Below, piece after piece: positions 37,244 through 48,527 of a DNA stretch of 64,000 bases. The position numbers were made by a program, and so were the translations under genes. Under the pieces are notes generated by a model. It saw only the letters and a program-made list of their open reading frames with translations, ran no database searches and had not been told where the DNA came from. The stretch is taken from assembly GCF_042453785.1 (NCBI RefSeq), contig NC_091668.1, positions 9,444,001-9,508,000 of the forward strand, written 5' to 3'. The DNA comes from Malus domestica. Its lineage: Eukaryota; Streptophyta; Magnoliopsida; Rosales; Rosaceae. Every line of letters starts with the position of its first letter. The stretch's first letter is position 1.

Positions 37244-37407
37244 GAAAAATGTTAACGGAGCTCTGTCAAAGTGGGACATTAACTCTCTGTCATCTCACAG
37301 TTTAACTTTAATTTATATACCAACATATAAAACATTATGTCAAAAACATGAGGAGTCAGAGAGTCTATAAGGAGCTCCACTTTGAGAGAGTCTCTTTAAT
37401 ATTTCTC
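37244..37407. mobile_element. Mutator-like MITE, same family as 35275
   Basis: Starts GAAAAATGTTAACGGAGCT and, read inward from the right, GAGAAATATTAAAGAGACT, like the element at 35275-35530. 9-bp flanks TTAAATTAC (37235-37243) and TTAAATTAT (37408-37416) differ at one base. Confidence 0.8.
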
Positions 37408-37417
37408 TTAAATTATT

Positions 37418-37585
37418 GAGTAAATTGTAGCTATGGTCCCTGAACTTTACTCAAATTGGAGCAATGGTCCCTGAACTATAGCTACACATTTTGATAAGTT
37501 GAGGGACCAATGGTAATGGATTTTTAGTTGAGGGACCATTGCTCCAATTTGAGTAAAGTTCAGGGACCATTGCTACAATTTACTC
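37418..37585. mobile_element. Mutator-like MITE, GAGTAAATTGTAGC termini
   Basis: 168 bp ending in near-perfect inverted repeats (GAGTAAATTGTAGC... and ...GCTACAATTTACTC). Sub-terminal blocks of GGTCCCTGAACT, ATTGGAGCAATGG and GAGGGACCA also pair, so the whole element can fold. The 9-bp duplication TAAATTATT is perfect (37409-37417 and 37586-37594). It overlaps the 3' duplication of the MITE at 37244-37407. Confidence 0.92.
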
Positions 37586-37594
37586 TAAATTATT

Positions 37595-38660
37595 TATCAA
37601 TGACTTAAAACAAACAATTCAAGTTATCTTTTGAAATTGTACAATAAGAAGGAAACTCGAGAAAGTAGATAACACCACCGTTGAAGAAAGGCACGCGAAA
37701 TAAAAGGATGAATATTCATATGATGTTAGGGATATCAAATTTACCAACTAAATGATTTGTTATCAGTAAAAAATAAACATATTAATCGGCATTTATTTAA
37801 TAATTCAATGACCAACAACCAAATAATTTAGTTTACATAATTTGATTTTAAAATATGATATTTCTAACATTACTCTTATCCTATAATTAAAAGGGTGAAG
37901 GAAGAAGGAAGGATGGGAGGAAGGAATGGAGGGAGGGCACATCGCGAAGCACAATTCAATGGGAGTGAGTAAAGTAAGCAGAGTGCCGGCCAGCGTGCCT
38001 GAGTGAGCCGACAACCAAATGGGAGAAGAGAGGAGGCATATTGGTGGGATCCACAAAGCGGCGCACAAATAGAGATATGGATCTGGGACCCACCTGGATC
38101 TCGATTTGATATTCTCATCGGCGATCTCAATCAAATATCACCATCAAATCATATTCTATTAAACAGTTTCAAACGGCAGAATATTCGGCGGCGCCACTTT
38201 AAATGGCCGCGACGGGACGCCCGTTCTCGGTTTTCCGTTTTCCCACCACATTAAAGCTAGTAAGCGGCTGGCCGGCCCCACTGCAACTCTGACGTGGCGC
38301 TCTCGGATTGGGGCACTGCTATTGCTTTACCCACCCTCTACACTTTCTTCACTTCCCAAGTTCAAACCCGCCTAACTAGAATTGAAGTTGGAGCTGGTCA
38401 CTTGGCCCAAGTAAGATGAAACAAGTCCAAAATATTAGGCCCAACACTGCTTAAATGCAATAGATTAGGCCCAATTAAGATGAAACAAGCCTAACATATT
38501 AGGCCCAACCCACCCTTGTCTCTGTAAATGCTTCTCAGGGAACGGTTACCGGACACTCTGAACCACTTGAGATACAAGCATTTGTATGACTCCATGAGGT
38601 TAAATATACAAAAAAAATACAAGAGTTGTACAAAAAAAATACATATGCATCACTAATCAA
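37595..38660. other. Intergenic DNA, no gene seen
   Basis: Contains a G/A-rich tract near 37890-37940 and direct repeats of an AGGCCCAA-type phrase at about 38400-38515. No credible coding frame. Confidence 0.5.
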
Positions 38661-38679
38661 CCGTTTATCTCAAATTTAT

Positions 38680-38837
38680 GTACCCAGTGCACAAGGCTCC
38701 CGCTTTACGCAGGGTCTGGGAGAGGTGAATGTCGGCTAGCCTTACCCCCATTTATGGAGAGGCTGCTCCCAAGTCTCGAACCCGAGACCTACCGCTCATG
38801 GGCGAAGGCACTTGCCATCGCACCAAGTGCGACCTCT
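38680..38837 (-). mobile_element. Au-type SINE with 19-bp TSD
   Basis: Read on the minus strand it starts AGAGGTCGCACTTGGTGCGA, with an A box (GGTGCGATGGCAAGTGC) and a B box (GGGTTCGAGACT), and ends CTTGTGCACTGGGTAC. This is the pattern of the widespread plant Au SINE. A perfect 19-bp duplication CCGTTTATCTCAAATTTAT lies at 38661-38679 and 38838-38856. No coding capacity; it moves with LINE enzymes. Confidence 0.93.
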
Positions 38838-39060
38838 CCGTTTATCTCAAATTTATACAAAAAAAAAATACAAGAGTTATGTGAAGGATCCAAATTCTCT
38901 GCTTGAAATTTCTCTACTACAATCTGCTTTATTTGTTCAAAATACAAAGGTCATGAGGATTCCGAACAATTAACAATTGAATCAATGCCTGGATCTGCTT
39001 AATCACGTTTGCTCAAATCTCACCATCCGTATGAAATGGAGGAAAAGGTTTACATGTAAC

Positions 39061-42000
39061 CTATTTACCGTTTATATACTCAAGAAGGTGCTTGTCAAGC
39101 TTAAAGTGCCCCGAAAGGAATTTCTGCAACACAAACAAGAAGCCCGTAAATGAAATCAGTCGGAAGTCGGACCACATTAACATGAAACCACATGTTGAAG
39201 TATAATTTTCAAAACTTTGATGCATAATCAAAGCATGATAGATTGAATTAGCAATGTTTGATTATGTTACCCAAACAGCTGGTGAACCCAACTTAAATCA
39301 TCAGTCTCATTGAGGTTCTGGGAAGTCGAAAACAATGAGAGCAAAGACTACGAAATTGGTTCATACCTAGCTATGTTGGATATGTAATTTGTCCCAGTAC
39401 CTTAGTTATGGGATCACGAAATGCTTTTGCTTGAGATTCTAGTTGTGGATACCGTGCAACTTCAGCTCCATTCGTGAAAAAGACATAGGTAGGAAGTTGG
39501 CCCATGCTCCCTGCAAGTACATCGTTTCAGTGTCGATTGCTGAGCAGTGAGCCAGTAACTAAATATAGAGACATAGAAGATATATTATGTACTTTGGATT
39601 TAGAGGTAACCGAAGAATTTCGATTAACGATGCATAATTAAGTTCAGAACTTTGTTGTCAAATATCATTTACCAGAAAGCGATATTCCAAAGTACTGGGA
39701 TGCATTTGGGAAGAGTCCGAGGTCAACTATTCCAAAAGAGAAATTTTTGTTGGAGTATCTGTGGGTAAGGAGTTCATGGCAAAACACAAAATTCAGTCGT
39801 AAATAATAGGAGGAAAAAAAGTAAAACGATCACAACAGCCAAAACTATTGCGTTGCATCTCTCTTTCTCTCGCTCTCAAGTTTAGGTGCATTGTTAGGTG
39901 GGAAACATACGTAATTGAAAGCTCAGGAAAGCACCGACTTGAGCGTATGCAAGCAAGAGAGTAAGAGGCACGAAATTCAATCTGCCAAATATGCCATATT
40001 AAATATATCAAAGGAGAGAATGCTAACATTGCAACTCTCTTTCGTATACTATCACAGTGCATTTATTGAAAGGATGTGTATAGCAATAGCACAATACACT
40101 ATATCTTATGGGAAAAAAACTCGAGAAGAAGTCTGCATAACCAACCAGCCAATGTTTTGACGTGCTCCCTTCAGTCAGCAAGCTTTCTAACTGCAGCGGT
40201 GTCAATTTACTAGAAGTACCTGAGAGAAATTGTAAAATGAAAACACACAATAAGTTTTTAGTTTAAGACATTATTGTAAACACAAAGATCCAGCGAAAAA
40301 TGAGCCAAGAACACGTGTACAAAGTCAATGTTTGTATTGATGAAATTGTAGGGTTACAATCTCTTTATAACTTGATCCTCTTATTCAATCTCTGAAAGGT
40401 GTAGACATGTGATGTAGGAGTTGTTGATCCAAGGATCACGATGACTTGATCTTGGATGAACGATTGCCTCAAGGATTTGGCTTGTGGTGAAAGAAGTACC
40501 GGCACGTGTAGTTGTGCTTGTTGATTCTTCAAAGGTTTTGACAACAGAACACATAGGATCTTCCAAGTATTCTCGAGTGTTTGAGTGTTCGGGGGCTTTG
40601 AGTGCTTGAGAGCTTCGAAATTTCAAAGCTTCAACGTTTGGACAAGAAATGAATTTTGAACCTCTTCCTTTGCCGTGGAGCCTTGTATTTATAGACTTCT
40701 CAAGCCTTGCCAATTAACATTTGATTTAATTAAATTAAAAAATCAAATAATTCCTTTACGCCAAGTGTTGACACGTGTCCTTGATAACTCGTCCGATTTT
40801 GTTGAGTCACATGCCATGTGTACAATTTATGCAACACGTGGTGCATGCCACGTATCCCCTGGCACGTCGAAACTTTAATGCGTTAGTGAACATTTATTTC
40901 ACCGAAATTTCGATGTCTACAAATGCCCCAACTTCGAGGTGCGTCGTTTACATTTGCTTGTCATGTGTAAAAGATGTGTTTTGAAGTCCCTCAATGTAGA
41001 TGTTGATTCAAGGGCCGTCGATGCTGGATTTTGAATGAGGCTCGAGGTTTCTTCAAAAGTTGTCAAAGCTTGATCTTGAATGAAATTGAACCACGACGAG
41101 CTTCACGTGGGGAATGGTCTTCGGCTTTGTTGGGGTTGAATCGGCACGTGTAGTTTTGCTTGTTGATTCTCCGCGAGCTTGGTGAAGAACATGAGTGTTT
41201 TCTTTGGCCAAAGAGCTTTCTCATTTCCTTCAAAGGTTGGATTTGCTTCATTTCTTTGAAGTCGAATTTGATCCAAGGGTGGTATACACTTGATCTTTAA
41301 TCAAACTTGTCATTTCTTTAAAGGCCGTCAAGGCTTGATCTTGAATGAAATGGGACCACGAGCGGTTTCACGTGGTGGGTGATCTTCGGCTTTGTTGGGG
41401 ACGAATCAGCACATGTATTTGTTGTGCTTGTTAATTCTCCACGAGCTTGATGAAGAACACGATTGTTTGGATGTTTGAGAAAGTTCTAGATGTTCGGAGT
41501 TTCGACTTGCTTCCTTTTGCTCCTCCCCCCTGATTTCAAATCCTTTAGGCTGATGCGTGTCAATGCAATACTTGAACTTTTGTGGGCTCATCAGTGACCT
41601 TTCTACTTCAGTCTTTTGCATAGCAGAAGTGGTGCGCAACCTTTGCCTTTGTAAGATCTTTCAAAACATTACTTCTCAGTGACTCATCCATGCTTAGTAG
41701 CTTCAGTATAAAGAGCCACAATCATATCAACTGTTCCGACGTATTTGCTAAGGAAATTCGAGACCTAACAACAATTGAAGATGAGTACTCGAGAACAATG
41801 CAAGGTAAGCAACCAGTCAAAGGTTCTAGGCAATCAGTTCCAGATCAGAAGTTTGATTTCAGGTTCCGACATATTGCTCTCTTTCTTCTTGTCTTGCAGG
41901 TAAAAACAAAGAAAATGACAGGGAAAAAGCATGATATGAGACACTTTTGCTTTCGACTCTGATGATATGAGATACTTTCGCCATTGAAGAAAACAGTAGA

Positions 42001-45000
42001 AGGTTTTGATACTGATGCAAAACTTCTCGATCAAAACTATTTTCTTACTGAATTGAGCATTTTGAGTGACTTGGTTGAAAAGGTATTCTCAAAGAGGAAG
42101 AAAAGTTAGGCATTTTCGCAGGTTTGCCTTGCCAAGAAAGACGAAGGTCGACATATATAGGGATTTCCCAATAGCAAGTAATGGTGTTGTTCCTTTACTC
42201 TTGTCAGCAATAGTGTTGGTACAGTAAAATTCAAGCATTTTGACTTTGTCAGAGATCTTTGACAAAGTTGTTCGTGATATCCGAAAAGCTGAGATTGCGT
42301 CTGAAAAGCGCCGACCAACTTTATTCAGGAAAAATCGGGCTTTTGAAATTCGAAAAGTGGCATCTCTTCGATTTTTTGAACAAGTGGCCATGTTCCCTCT
42401 TCTTTTTACAGAGGCATCAATTGTGTTCAACAACACGCTTAGAAAGTTGCTGCCTGTAGAAATTTCCTCCGTTCTATTTTTTGCATTTCTGAGATTTCAA
42501 TTTATTCTTTTCCTTCATCATTTCTGAAAATGGCTTGTCTATCTGACCGTCGTTTAATTTGAATGTTTTGGAAGATGAAAACATGTCTTCTCAAGACAAC
42601 ATATGACACATATCATTCTTATCCCCTAATGGTCTTTTTATAGTTGGAGACTCTGTGATGAAGAATTACATAACAGCTACGGTGATAGCTAGAAATCTCC
42701 TCACTCCCAAGGATAACAGGATACTTTCCCAACGGTCCGATAAGTTGGTTGTTCAAGACTCTCTGGCTTTCAGTGTTCGGTGCGTGGGCTCTGTATCCAA
42801 TATGGGTCAACGCCTACTTGCCCAAACTTGCCAAGTTGAATGATTGATGGCTGAGGTGGTAAATCTTAGATAAGAGATCAAATGGCTCAAGCACGAAAAT
42901 AGAGAGTTGCACATGCTTGTAAATAATTACTCAACGAACATGAAAAGATAGCTTGACCAACTATAGGAATTCGAAAGTCGGATTCAAAGTGATCATCAAA
43001 GGTTTGTGGCTTTATTCCAAAGGCGTCTATTGCCTTCGCCATTTGGAGTTTTACCAAGTATTGAGGCTCCAAATAATCAACCTCTGGTGCCTCTTCTTTC
43101 TCGAGTTCTACCATATTGAGGCTTCACATGAGTAACTTTTGTAAAGGTTTCCTCTTATTTGTTTTTTAACTAATGTGTATGCATCTTTCTTTTGTTGACG
43201 GCGACAGTGCTGCAAATGTTGCTATGGTGTTGTTGAAGTGTTGGTGATCGGGTATCACATCAGTTTATTGCTGTCAACGGAGGCTTTAGGGTCTATCTTC
43301 TGCAGCGAGAGAAACGAGGAAGTCATCCTATGGTTTTGCACCATTTTTATTTTTTATTTTTAGTTTTATTATTATTTCTTTCCTTCTACCAGCTTCTATT
43401 CAAACCTTTTTTTTTTTATTAGTTTTTCTTTTTCTTTCCACACAGTGCTGAGGGAAGTGTAATTCGGCCTGATCTTCCACCTGTTGCCTTTTGAGAGCAG
43501 AATACAGAGTGGAGAGAGAGCATGGTGTCGCTGCCATGTTTCTTGTTTTATACACAAAATTTAATCCATAAGGAACATGCTCATAATGAATGCCCACGTG
43601 AGTGGAAAGTTTTGGAAGAGCTTTTGTTTTTCTCTTTTGTTGTAGCTTTTCGGTGTATTTGAAACTCCGACTTATGAATCAAACATAATGATGACTATAA
43701 TTAATAACTTATTATAGTCATTATTGATATTTAAATCACATGGGTTATTGAGACAATAGGCTTTGGACGCCTCTTTTTTTTTCTTTTTCTTTTTTGGTTT
43801 ACATCCACTTGCTCTCCATGTGATACTTTTGGTGCCCTATACATATATTATATATATAAACATACACACACACACCGCACCATCACCTTTCCTTTTTGTG
43901 TTTTTTTTTTTTTGTCGTACCCAGTGCACAAGCTCTCGCTTTACGCAGGGTCTAGGAGAGGTGAATGTCGGCTAACCTTACCCCCATTTATGGAGAGGTT
44001 GCTCCCAAGTCTCGAACCCGAGACCTACCGCTCATGGGAGAAGGCACTTGCCATCGCACCAAGTGCGACCTCTTGTGTTTTTTTTTTTGTATTTATTTAT
44101 TTTTTCTTCTTTTGGCTTGTCAAACGTTACCACTATCACTTAATTCTCTCTAGTGCTCTGTTGTACTGCTCAAAACCAAAATGCCAGATGCCTTAATATA
44201 TCATTGGGTGCTGCCAAAACAGAAGGTTCTGCCTTTTCTCTAAAATGGTAGACCCCATGCCCCCCCTTCTTTTTTTAAAGGGAGAGCCATGTGTGGCTGT
44301 CATCTTTTTCCTCTGCTCACTTTCGGCTGGTTGTTTGCTACTCAAAACCAACAACATCATCATTGTTATCCCTTCATGATGACGTCTCTTTTTTTTCTTT
44401 TCTGTCCACATGGTGCTGACGCACCATTCCAAAACCTTTATTGTTTTTATATATTTTTTCTTTCCACCAGACATTCTGCACCATCATTCACACGGCACCA
44501 TGCTTATAATAATAATATATATATATATATATTTTTTTTTCATGATGCACTTGTGTGTTGTCGTTGTCTTATTGCTTTGCATCAACCGTCCATCAACGCC
44601 GACACCAAATGCCCAGCCATGAACAGCAGTTGACGTCAACTCTGCTTCCCCTCCTCTCACCAACAACAGCCCACAATCACCATCAACGCTGCAGTATCGA
44701 CGAGGAACCCACCAAAAGCAGCACATTGCACCTGCAGCCTTTCCTTCCTCGCATAACGCTACAACAACCGCCGAAGTCAGGCTTCACCCAAACGGATGCA
44801 GCAGCCACACTATGATCCTCCACTTCCATTGCGACTACCGCCTAACAACAAACAACAACGGGATGAACGTAGCCAGCAACACGCAGCAAGGGATGGAGAA
44901 AGCAAACACGGAGTGGCAAAGTTTGGAGCAACAAAGGGTGAAGAACGAGGCCTCAAAATGCAGCAGAAACTGCAGATCTCTGATGACATCCATGTCTCAC

Positions 45001-48000
45001 GTCCCCCACAAAACCCAGTTCGTTAAGGACCTAGAAACAAGATGATCGTTGTCTTAAAACTATTGAAGACCCAGCAGGAAGCCGTGCACCAAACCACTAC
45101 GGCACTCTTAGTCCTGCATGAGTCTCGCACCAATAAAAAGGAATGGAAGACCTCCATTTCAGTTGATGGATCATGGTTGTCTTCAAAAAGTCTTTGGAAA
45201 AGAAAGTCATGATGAAGAATGTCAAAAGGAGCAAAGCAACAAGACAATGACAACACATAGGTGCATCATGAAAAAAAAATATATATATATTAAGCATGGT
45301 GCCGTATGAATGATGGTGCCGACTGTCTGATGGAAAGAAAAAATATATAATAAAAAAACAAAGGTTTTGGAATGGTGCATCAGCACCATATGAAAAGAAA
45401 AAAAAAAGACATCATCATGAAGGGATAGCAATGATGATGCTATTGGTTTTTAGTAGCAGATAATCAGCTGAAAGTGAGCAAAGGAAAAAGATAACAGCCA
45501 CACAAGGCTCTCATATTTGAAAAAAAATAAAAAAATAAAAAAAAGGTGCGGTGTCTACCATTTTAGAGAAAAGGCAAAGCCTTTTGTTTTGGCAGCACCT
45601 AATAATATATTAAGGCATATGTCATGCCTTTTGATTTTGAGCAGCACATCAGAGCACTAGAGAGAATTAAGTGATAGTGATAACAGGTGAAAAGTCAAAA
45701 GAAGGAAAAAAAAACAAAGAGGCGTCCAAAGCCTATTGCCTCGACAACTCATGTGACTTAAATATCAATCATGACTAGATTAAGTTATTAATTCTAGTCA
45801 TCATTATGTTTGATTCATAAGTCGAAATTTCAAATGCACCAAAAAGCTACAGCAAGAGAGGAAAACAAAAGCTACTCAAAATATGTCCACTCACGTGGAC
45901 ATTCATTATGAGCATGGTTCCCATGAATTAAATTTTGTGCATAAAACAAGAAACATGGCAGCGGCACCATGCTCTCTCTCCACTCTATTCTGCTCTCAAA
46001 AGGCAATAGGTGGAAAATCAGGCCGAATTCCACTTTCTTCAACACCATGTGGAAAGAAAAAGAAAAACTAATAAAAAAAAAGGTTTGAATGGGAGCTGGC
46101 AGAAGGAAAGAAATAATAAAAAAATAAATGGAGCAAAACCATAAGATGGCTTCCTCGTTTCTCCCGCCGCAGTACCAACAACAGCAGAAGACAGATCCCG
46201 AAGTCTTCGCCAACAACAATAAACCACTGCGACACCCGCCGATCACCAACACTTCAACAACACTACAATAACATTTGCAGCATTGTCGCCGTCAACAAAA
46301 GAAACATGCATACACTTGAGTTAAAACAAACAAACGGAAGAGTCTTCACAAAGGTTAATCATGTGACTTTCAGATGTCGAAGACAATAGACGCCTTTGGA
46401 ATAAAGCCCCAAAACCTTTGATGATCACTTTGAATTCGACTTTCAAATTCCTGCAACTAGTCAAGCTTTCTTTCCATGCTCGTTGAGTAATTATTTGCAA
46501 GTATGTGCAACTCTCTATTTTCATGCTTGAGCTCTCTGATCTCTTGTAGACTTGCCACCTTAACCATCAATGATTCAACTTGGCAAGTTCGGACAAGTAG
46601 GTGTTGGCCCATATTGGACATAGAGCCCACACACTGAACACTGAAAGTCAGAGAGTCTTGAACAGAGTATCTTGTTATCCTTGGGAGTGAGGAGATTCCT
46701 AGCTACCACCGTAGCGGTTATATCATTCTTCATCACAGAGTCTCCAACTGTAAGGAAACCGTTATGTGATAAGAATGATGGATGTCATATGCTATCTTGA
46801 GAAGACACGTTTTCATCTTCCACAACATTCAAATCAAAACAACGGTCAGATAGGCAAGCCATTTTCAGAAATGATGAAGGAAAAGGAGATTAGATAAATT
46901 GAAATCTCAGAATTGCAAAAAAAAATAAAATGGGAAATTTCTACAGGCAACAATTTTCTGAGCGTGTTGTTGAACACAATTGATGCCTCAATAAAAGGAA
47001 GAGGCAACAAGACCACTTGTTCAAAAAATCGAAGAGGTGCCACTCTCCGAATTTCAAAAGCTAGATTTTTCCTGAATAAAGTTGGTCGGCGCTTTTTAGA
47101 CGCAATCTCAACTTTTTGGATATCACAGACAACTTTGTCAAAGATCTCTGACAAAGTTCAAACGCGTGAATTTTACTGTTCCAAGATCTCTGACAAGAGT
47201 AAAGGAGCAGGACCACTACTTGCTATTGCGAAATCCCTATATATGTTGACCTTCATCCTCCATGGTAAGGCAAACCTGTGAGAATGCCTAACTTTTCTTC
47301 CTCTCCGAGAATATCTCTTCAACCAAGTCACTCAAAATGCTCAATTCATTTCCTCAGTAAGAAAAAAGTTTTGATCGAGAAGTTTTGCATAAGTATCAAA
47401 ACCTTCTACTGTTTTCTACTGTTTTCCTCAATAAGAAAGTTTTGATAGTGATGCAAAACTCAATTATATAGCAAGCAAAACTCGTTCACAATTTGCATCT
47501 AATCTACATGACGTTAACAAGGTAAAAGGAATGGAAAAGAAGGAAAGACGGGGAAATAAAGAGTTTAGCGTGTACCTAATTTTTGAAAGGCGGGTTGTTG
47601 TGTGAAAATATATATCACTGCAGAGAATAAAACAACAATAGATGTGCATTTAGGTCAAGATACATATATCACTGCAGAAAAAGCAAGGCAATTTGAAGAT
47701 ACACCCACCTGTAAACGCCACAACGTACCAGAGAGTCAAGTGGCGGTCCAGAATTAAAGTGAGACCGATAAGAAAAATCTGAAACGAACAAATATATTAC
47801 CTCGAGTAGAAATCAAATAGGTGAATACAAACACTGGAATTTGACGTTAAACACCGGCATTGTCATTTTGTTTGTTGATAACAGTTTCAGCCAAGGTTGA
47901 TTACGAATTTATGGGCTCAATGCACATTGTGCCAGAAGCTAAACAGGCATTGCCAAAATTGCTACGCCGAATAATACAACAAATACATTGTTAAAATGAT

Positions 48001-48527
48001 GATTAAGACCAATAAGTGGCGGAAATGGAGATTATTTTTTTGTCTCACCTTTGCAAAAAAGAGTGAATCAGCAATAAGTCCTTCCAAAGTTTCTTCCCTC
48101 ACCATCTATATAATTCCAAATAAAACATTTTAAAAACAAAATAACAAATTGCCCAGAAACACAAATTGAAAATTAAACGTGGGTTTTGCTCCAATTGCAA
48201 TGCTGAAGTTGAAAATTTCCAAACCTTGATTGCAGTCAAGAGCCCAAATGTCAAAGCCGCTTGAATTTCCTGAAAAAAAATTACAATCATACAGAAAATG
48301 GTAAATTTATGAATCAAAATGGAGATCGAGATGGAGAGAGAGAGAGAGAGGGAGGGATGGGAAATTACTCGGTGGAGGAGGTGATCGGTGATGTGGGCGG
48401 AGAGGACATGGGCGGCGGAGGTGCGGAGGACGAGGTAGGAGAAGAAAGTTAAGAAATGGAGCAGATAGTATGGCTCTGATACCATCGCGTTTAACAGCTC
48501 CATTGGTCTGCTTTGCTTCTTCTCCAT
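39061..48527 (-). CDS. TMX2-like thioredoxin-related transmembrane protein
   Basis: Ten exons on the minus strand: 48369-48527, 48225-48269, 48049-48105, 47709-47778, 47576-47617, 40146-40219, 39911-39981, 39673-39758, 39401-39510, 39061-39123. They total 777 bp (258 aa), with GT/AG borders and kept phase throughout. Start MEKKQSRPMELLN at 48527; the frame continues upstream to a Met at 48626, but family proteins start near here. N-terminal membrane segments (EPYYLLHFLTFFSYLVL, FLIGLTLIL) precede a thioredoxin-like fold (IEFRASYSLAC, SFGIVDLGLFPNASQYFGIS, cis-Pro motif GQLPTYVFF) and a C-terminus ending YINGK. The redox CxxC is SLAC (157-160), like the SxxC of animal TMX2, so it is probably not a typical disulfide oxidase. 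Membership is clear; function in ER redox or folding is inferred from the family. Intron 5 (40220-47575) carries a 7.2 kb insertion. Confidence 0.93.
40275..40921 (-). repeat. LTR of gypsy-type element, minus orientation
   Basis: Read on the minus strand it begins TGTAGACATCGAAATTTCGG and ends GTGTTTACA, 647 bp. A TATA box (CTATAAATACAAGG, near 40685-40698) sits mid-LTR on the minus strand, which fixes the orientation. The adjoining internal side reads GAAGTTGGGGCAT on the minus strand, a plausible polypurine tract, so this is a 3' LTR. No partner 5' LTR is present in this intron. Confidence 0.85.
41005..41480. repeat. Tandem repeats beside the LTR
   Basis: Two diverged copies of a unit of about 265 bp (from about 41061 and 41325) share GCTTGATCTTGAATGAAAT, ACCACGA, GGTCTTCGGCTTTGTTGGGG and TTGATTCTCC-CGAGCTTG. 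A related phrase also occurs inside the LTR near 40450-40540, so the repeats probably arose from LTR sequence. Confidence 0.7.
41985..44582 (+). repeat. Left arm of long inverted repeat
   Basis: Pairs as reverse complement with about 45228-47430. It carries decayed + strand coding: SEIFDKVVRDIRKAEIAS (42240 on), then VVQDSLAFSVRCVGSVSNMGQRLLAQ, LKHENRELHMLVNNYSTNMKR and FESRIQSDHQRFVALFQRR (to about 43030). This is a coiled-coil retroelement ORF with several stops. It runs opposite to the LTR at 40275-40921. The arm is longer than its partner mainly because of about 285 bp near 43790-44090 that holds a SINE. Confidence 0.8.
43914..44073 (-). mobile_element. Au-type SINE in the left palindrome arm
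   Basis: About 95% like the SINE at 38680-38837 by eye, with the same A box (GGTGCGATGGCAAGTGC) and B box (GGGTTCGAGACT) on the minus strand. Flanked by TGTG plus a T-run at 43897 on and again at 44074 on, an apparent duplication of about 15 bp. Absent from the right arm. Confidence 0.88.
44583..45227. other. Spacer between palindrome arms
   Basis: About 645 bp that does not pair with itself at length. It is comparatively GC-rich (CATCAACGCCGACACCAAATG... region) with short frames such as 44555-44815, none recognisable. It would form the loop if the arms fold. Confidence 0.6.
45228..47430 (-). repeat. Right arm of long inverted repeat
   Basis: Reverse complement of the left arm. The minus strand encodes MSEIFDKVVCDIQKVEIASK (46846-47154) and EIFDKV...RRPTLFRKN...FEIRRVAPLRFFEQV, parallel to the left-arm protein with substitutions and its own stops. 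The arms differ by many point changes and indels, so the inversion is not recent. Confidence 0.8.

Larger units (their letters stand above)
40275..47462 (-). mobile_element. Palindromic retroelement insertion in TMX2-like intron 5
   Basis: From left to right this 7.19 kb block holds an LTR (40275-40921), an internal segment with tandem repeats (40922-41980), an inverted-repeat arm (about 41985-44582), a spacer (about 44583-45227) and the opposite arm (about 45228-47430). It starts TG and ends CA on the + strand, and the 5-mer ATTAT lies immediately on both sides (40270-40274, 47463-47467). That suggests one integrase-type insertion even though the right end is not an LTR. The 5-mer is AT-rich, so chance is possible. 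Splice sites of the host intron are untouched. Confidence 0.65.

Noticed and set aside
42240..42527. Possible host gene with EIFDKVVRDIRKAEIAS
   Set aside because: Repeated in inverted orientation at 46846-47154 and full of stops; part of a retroelement palindrome.
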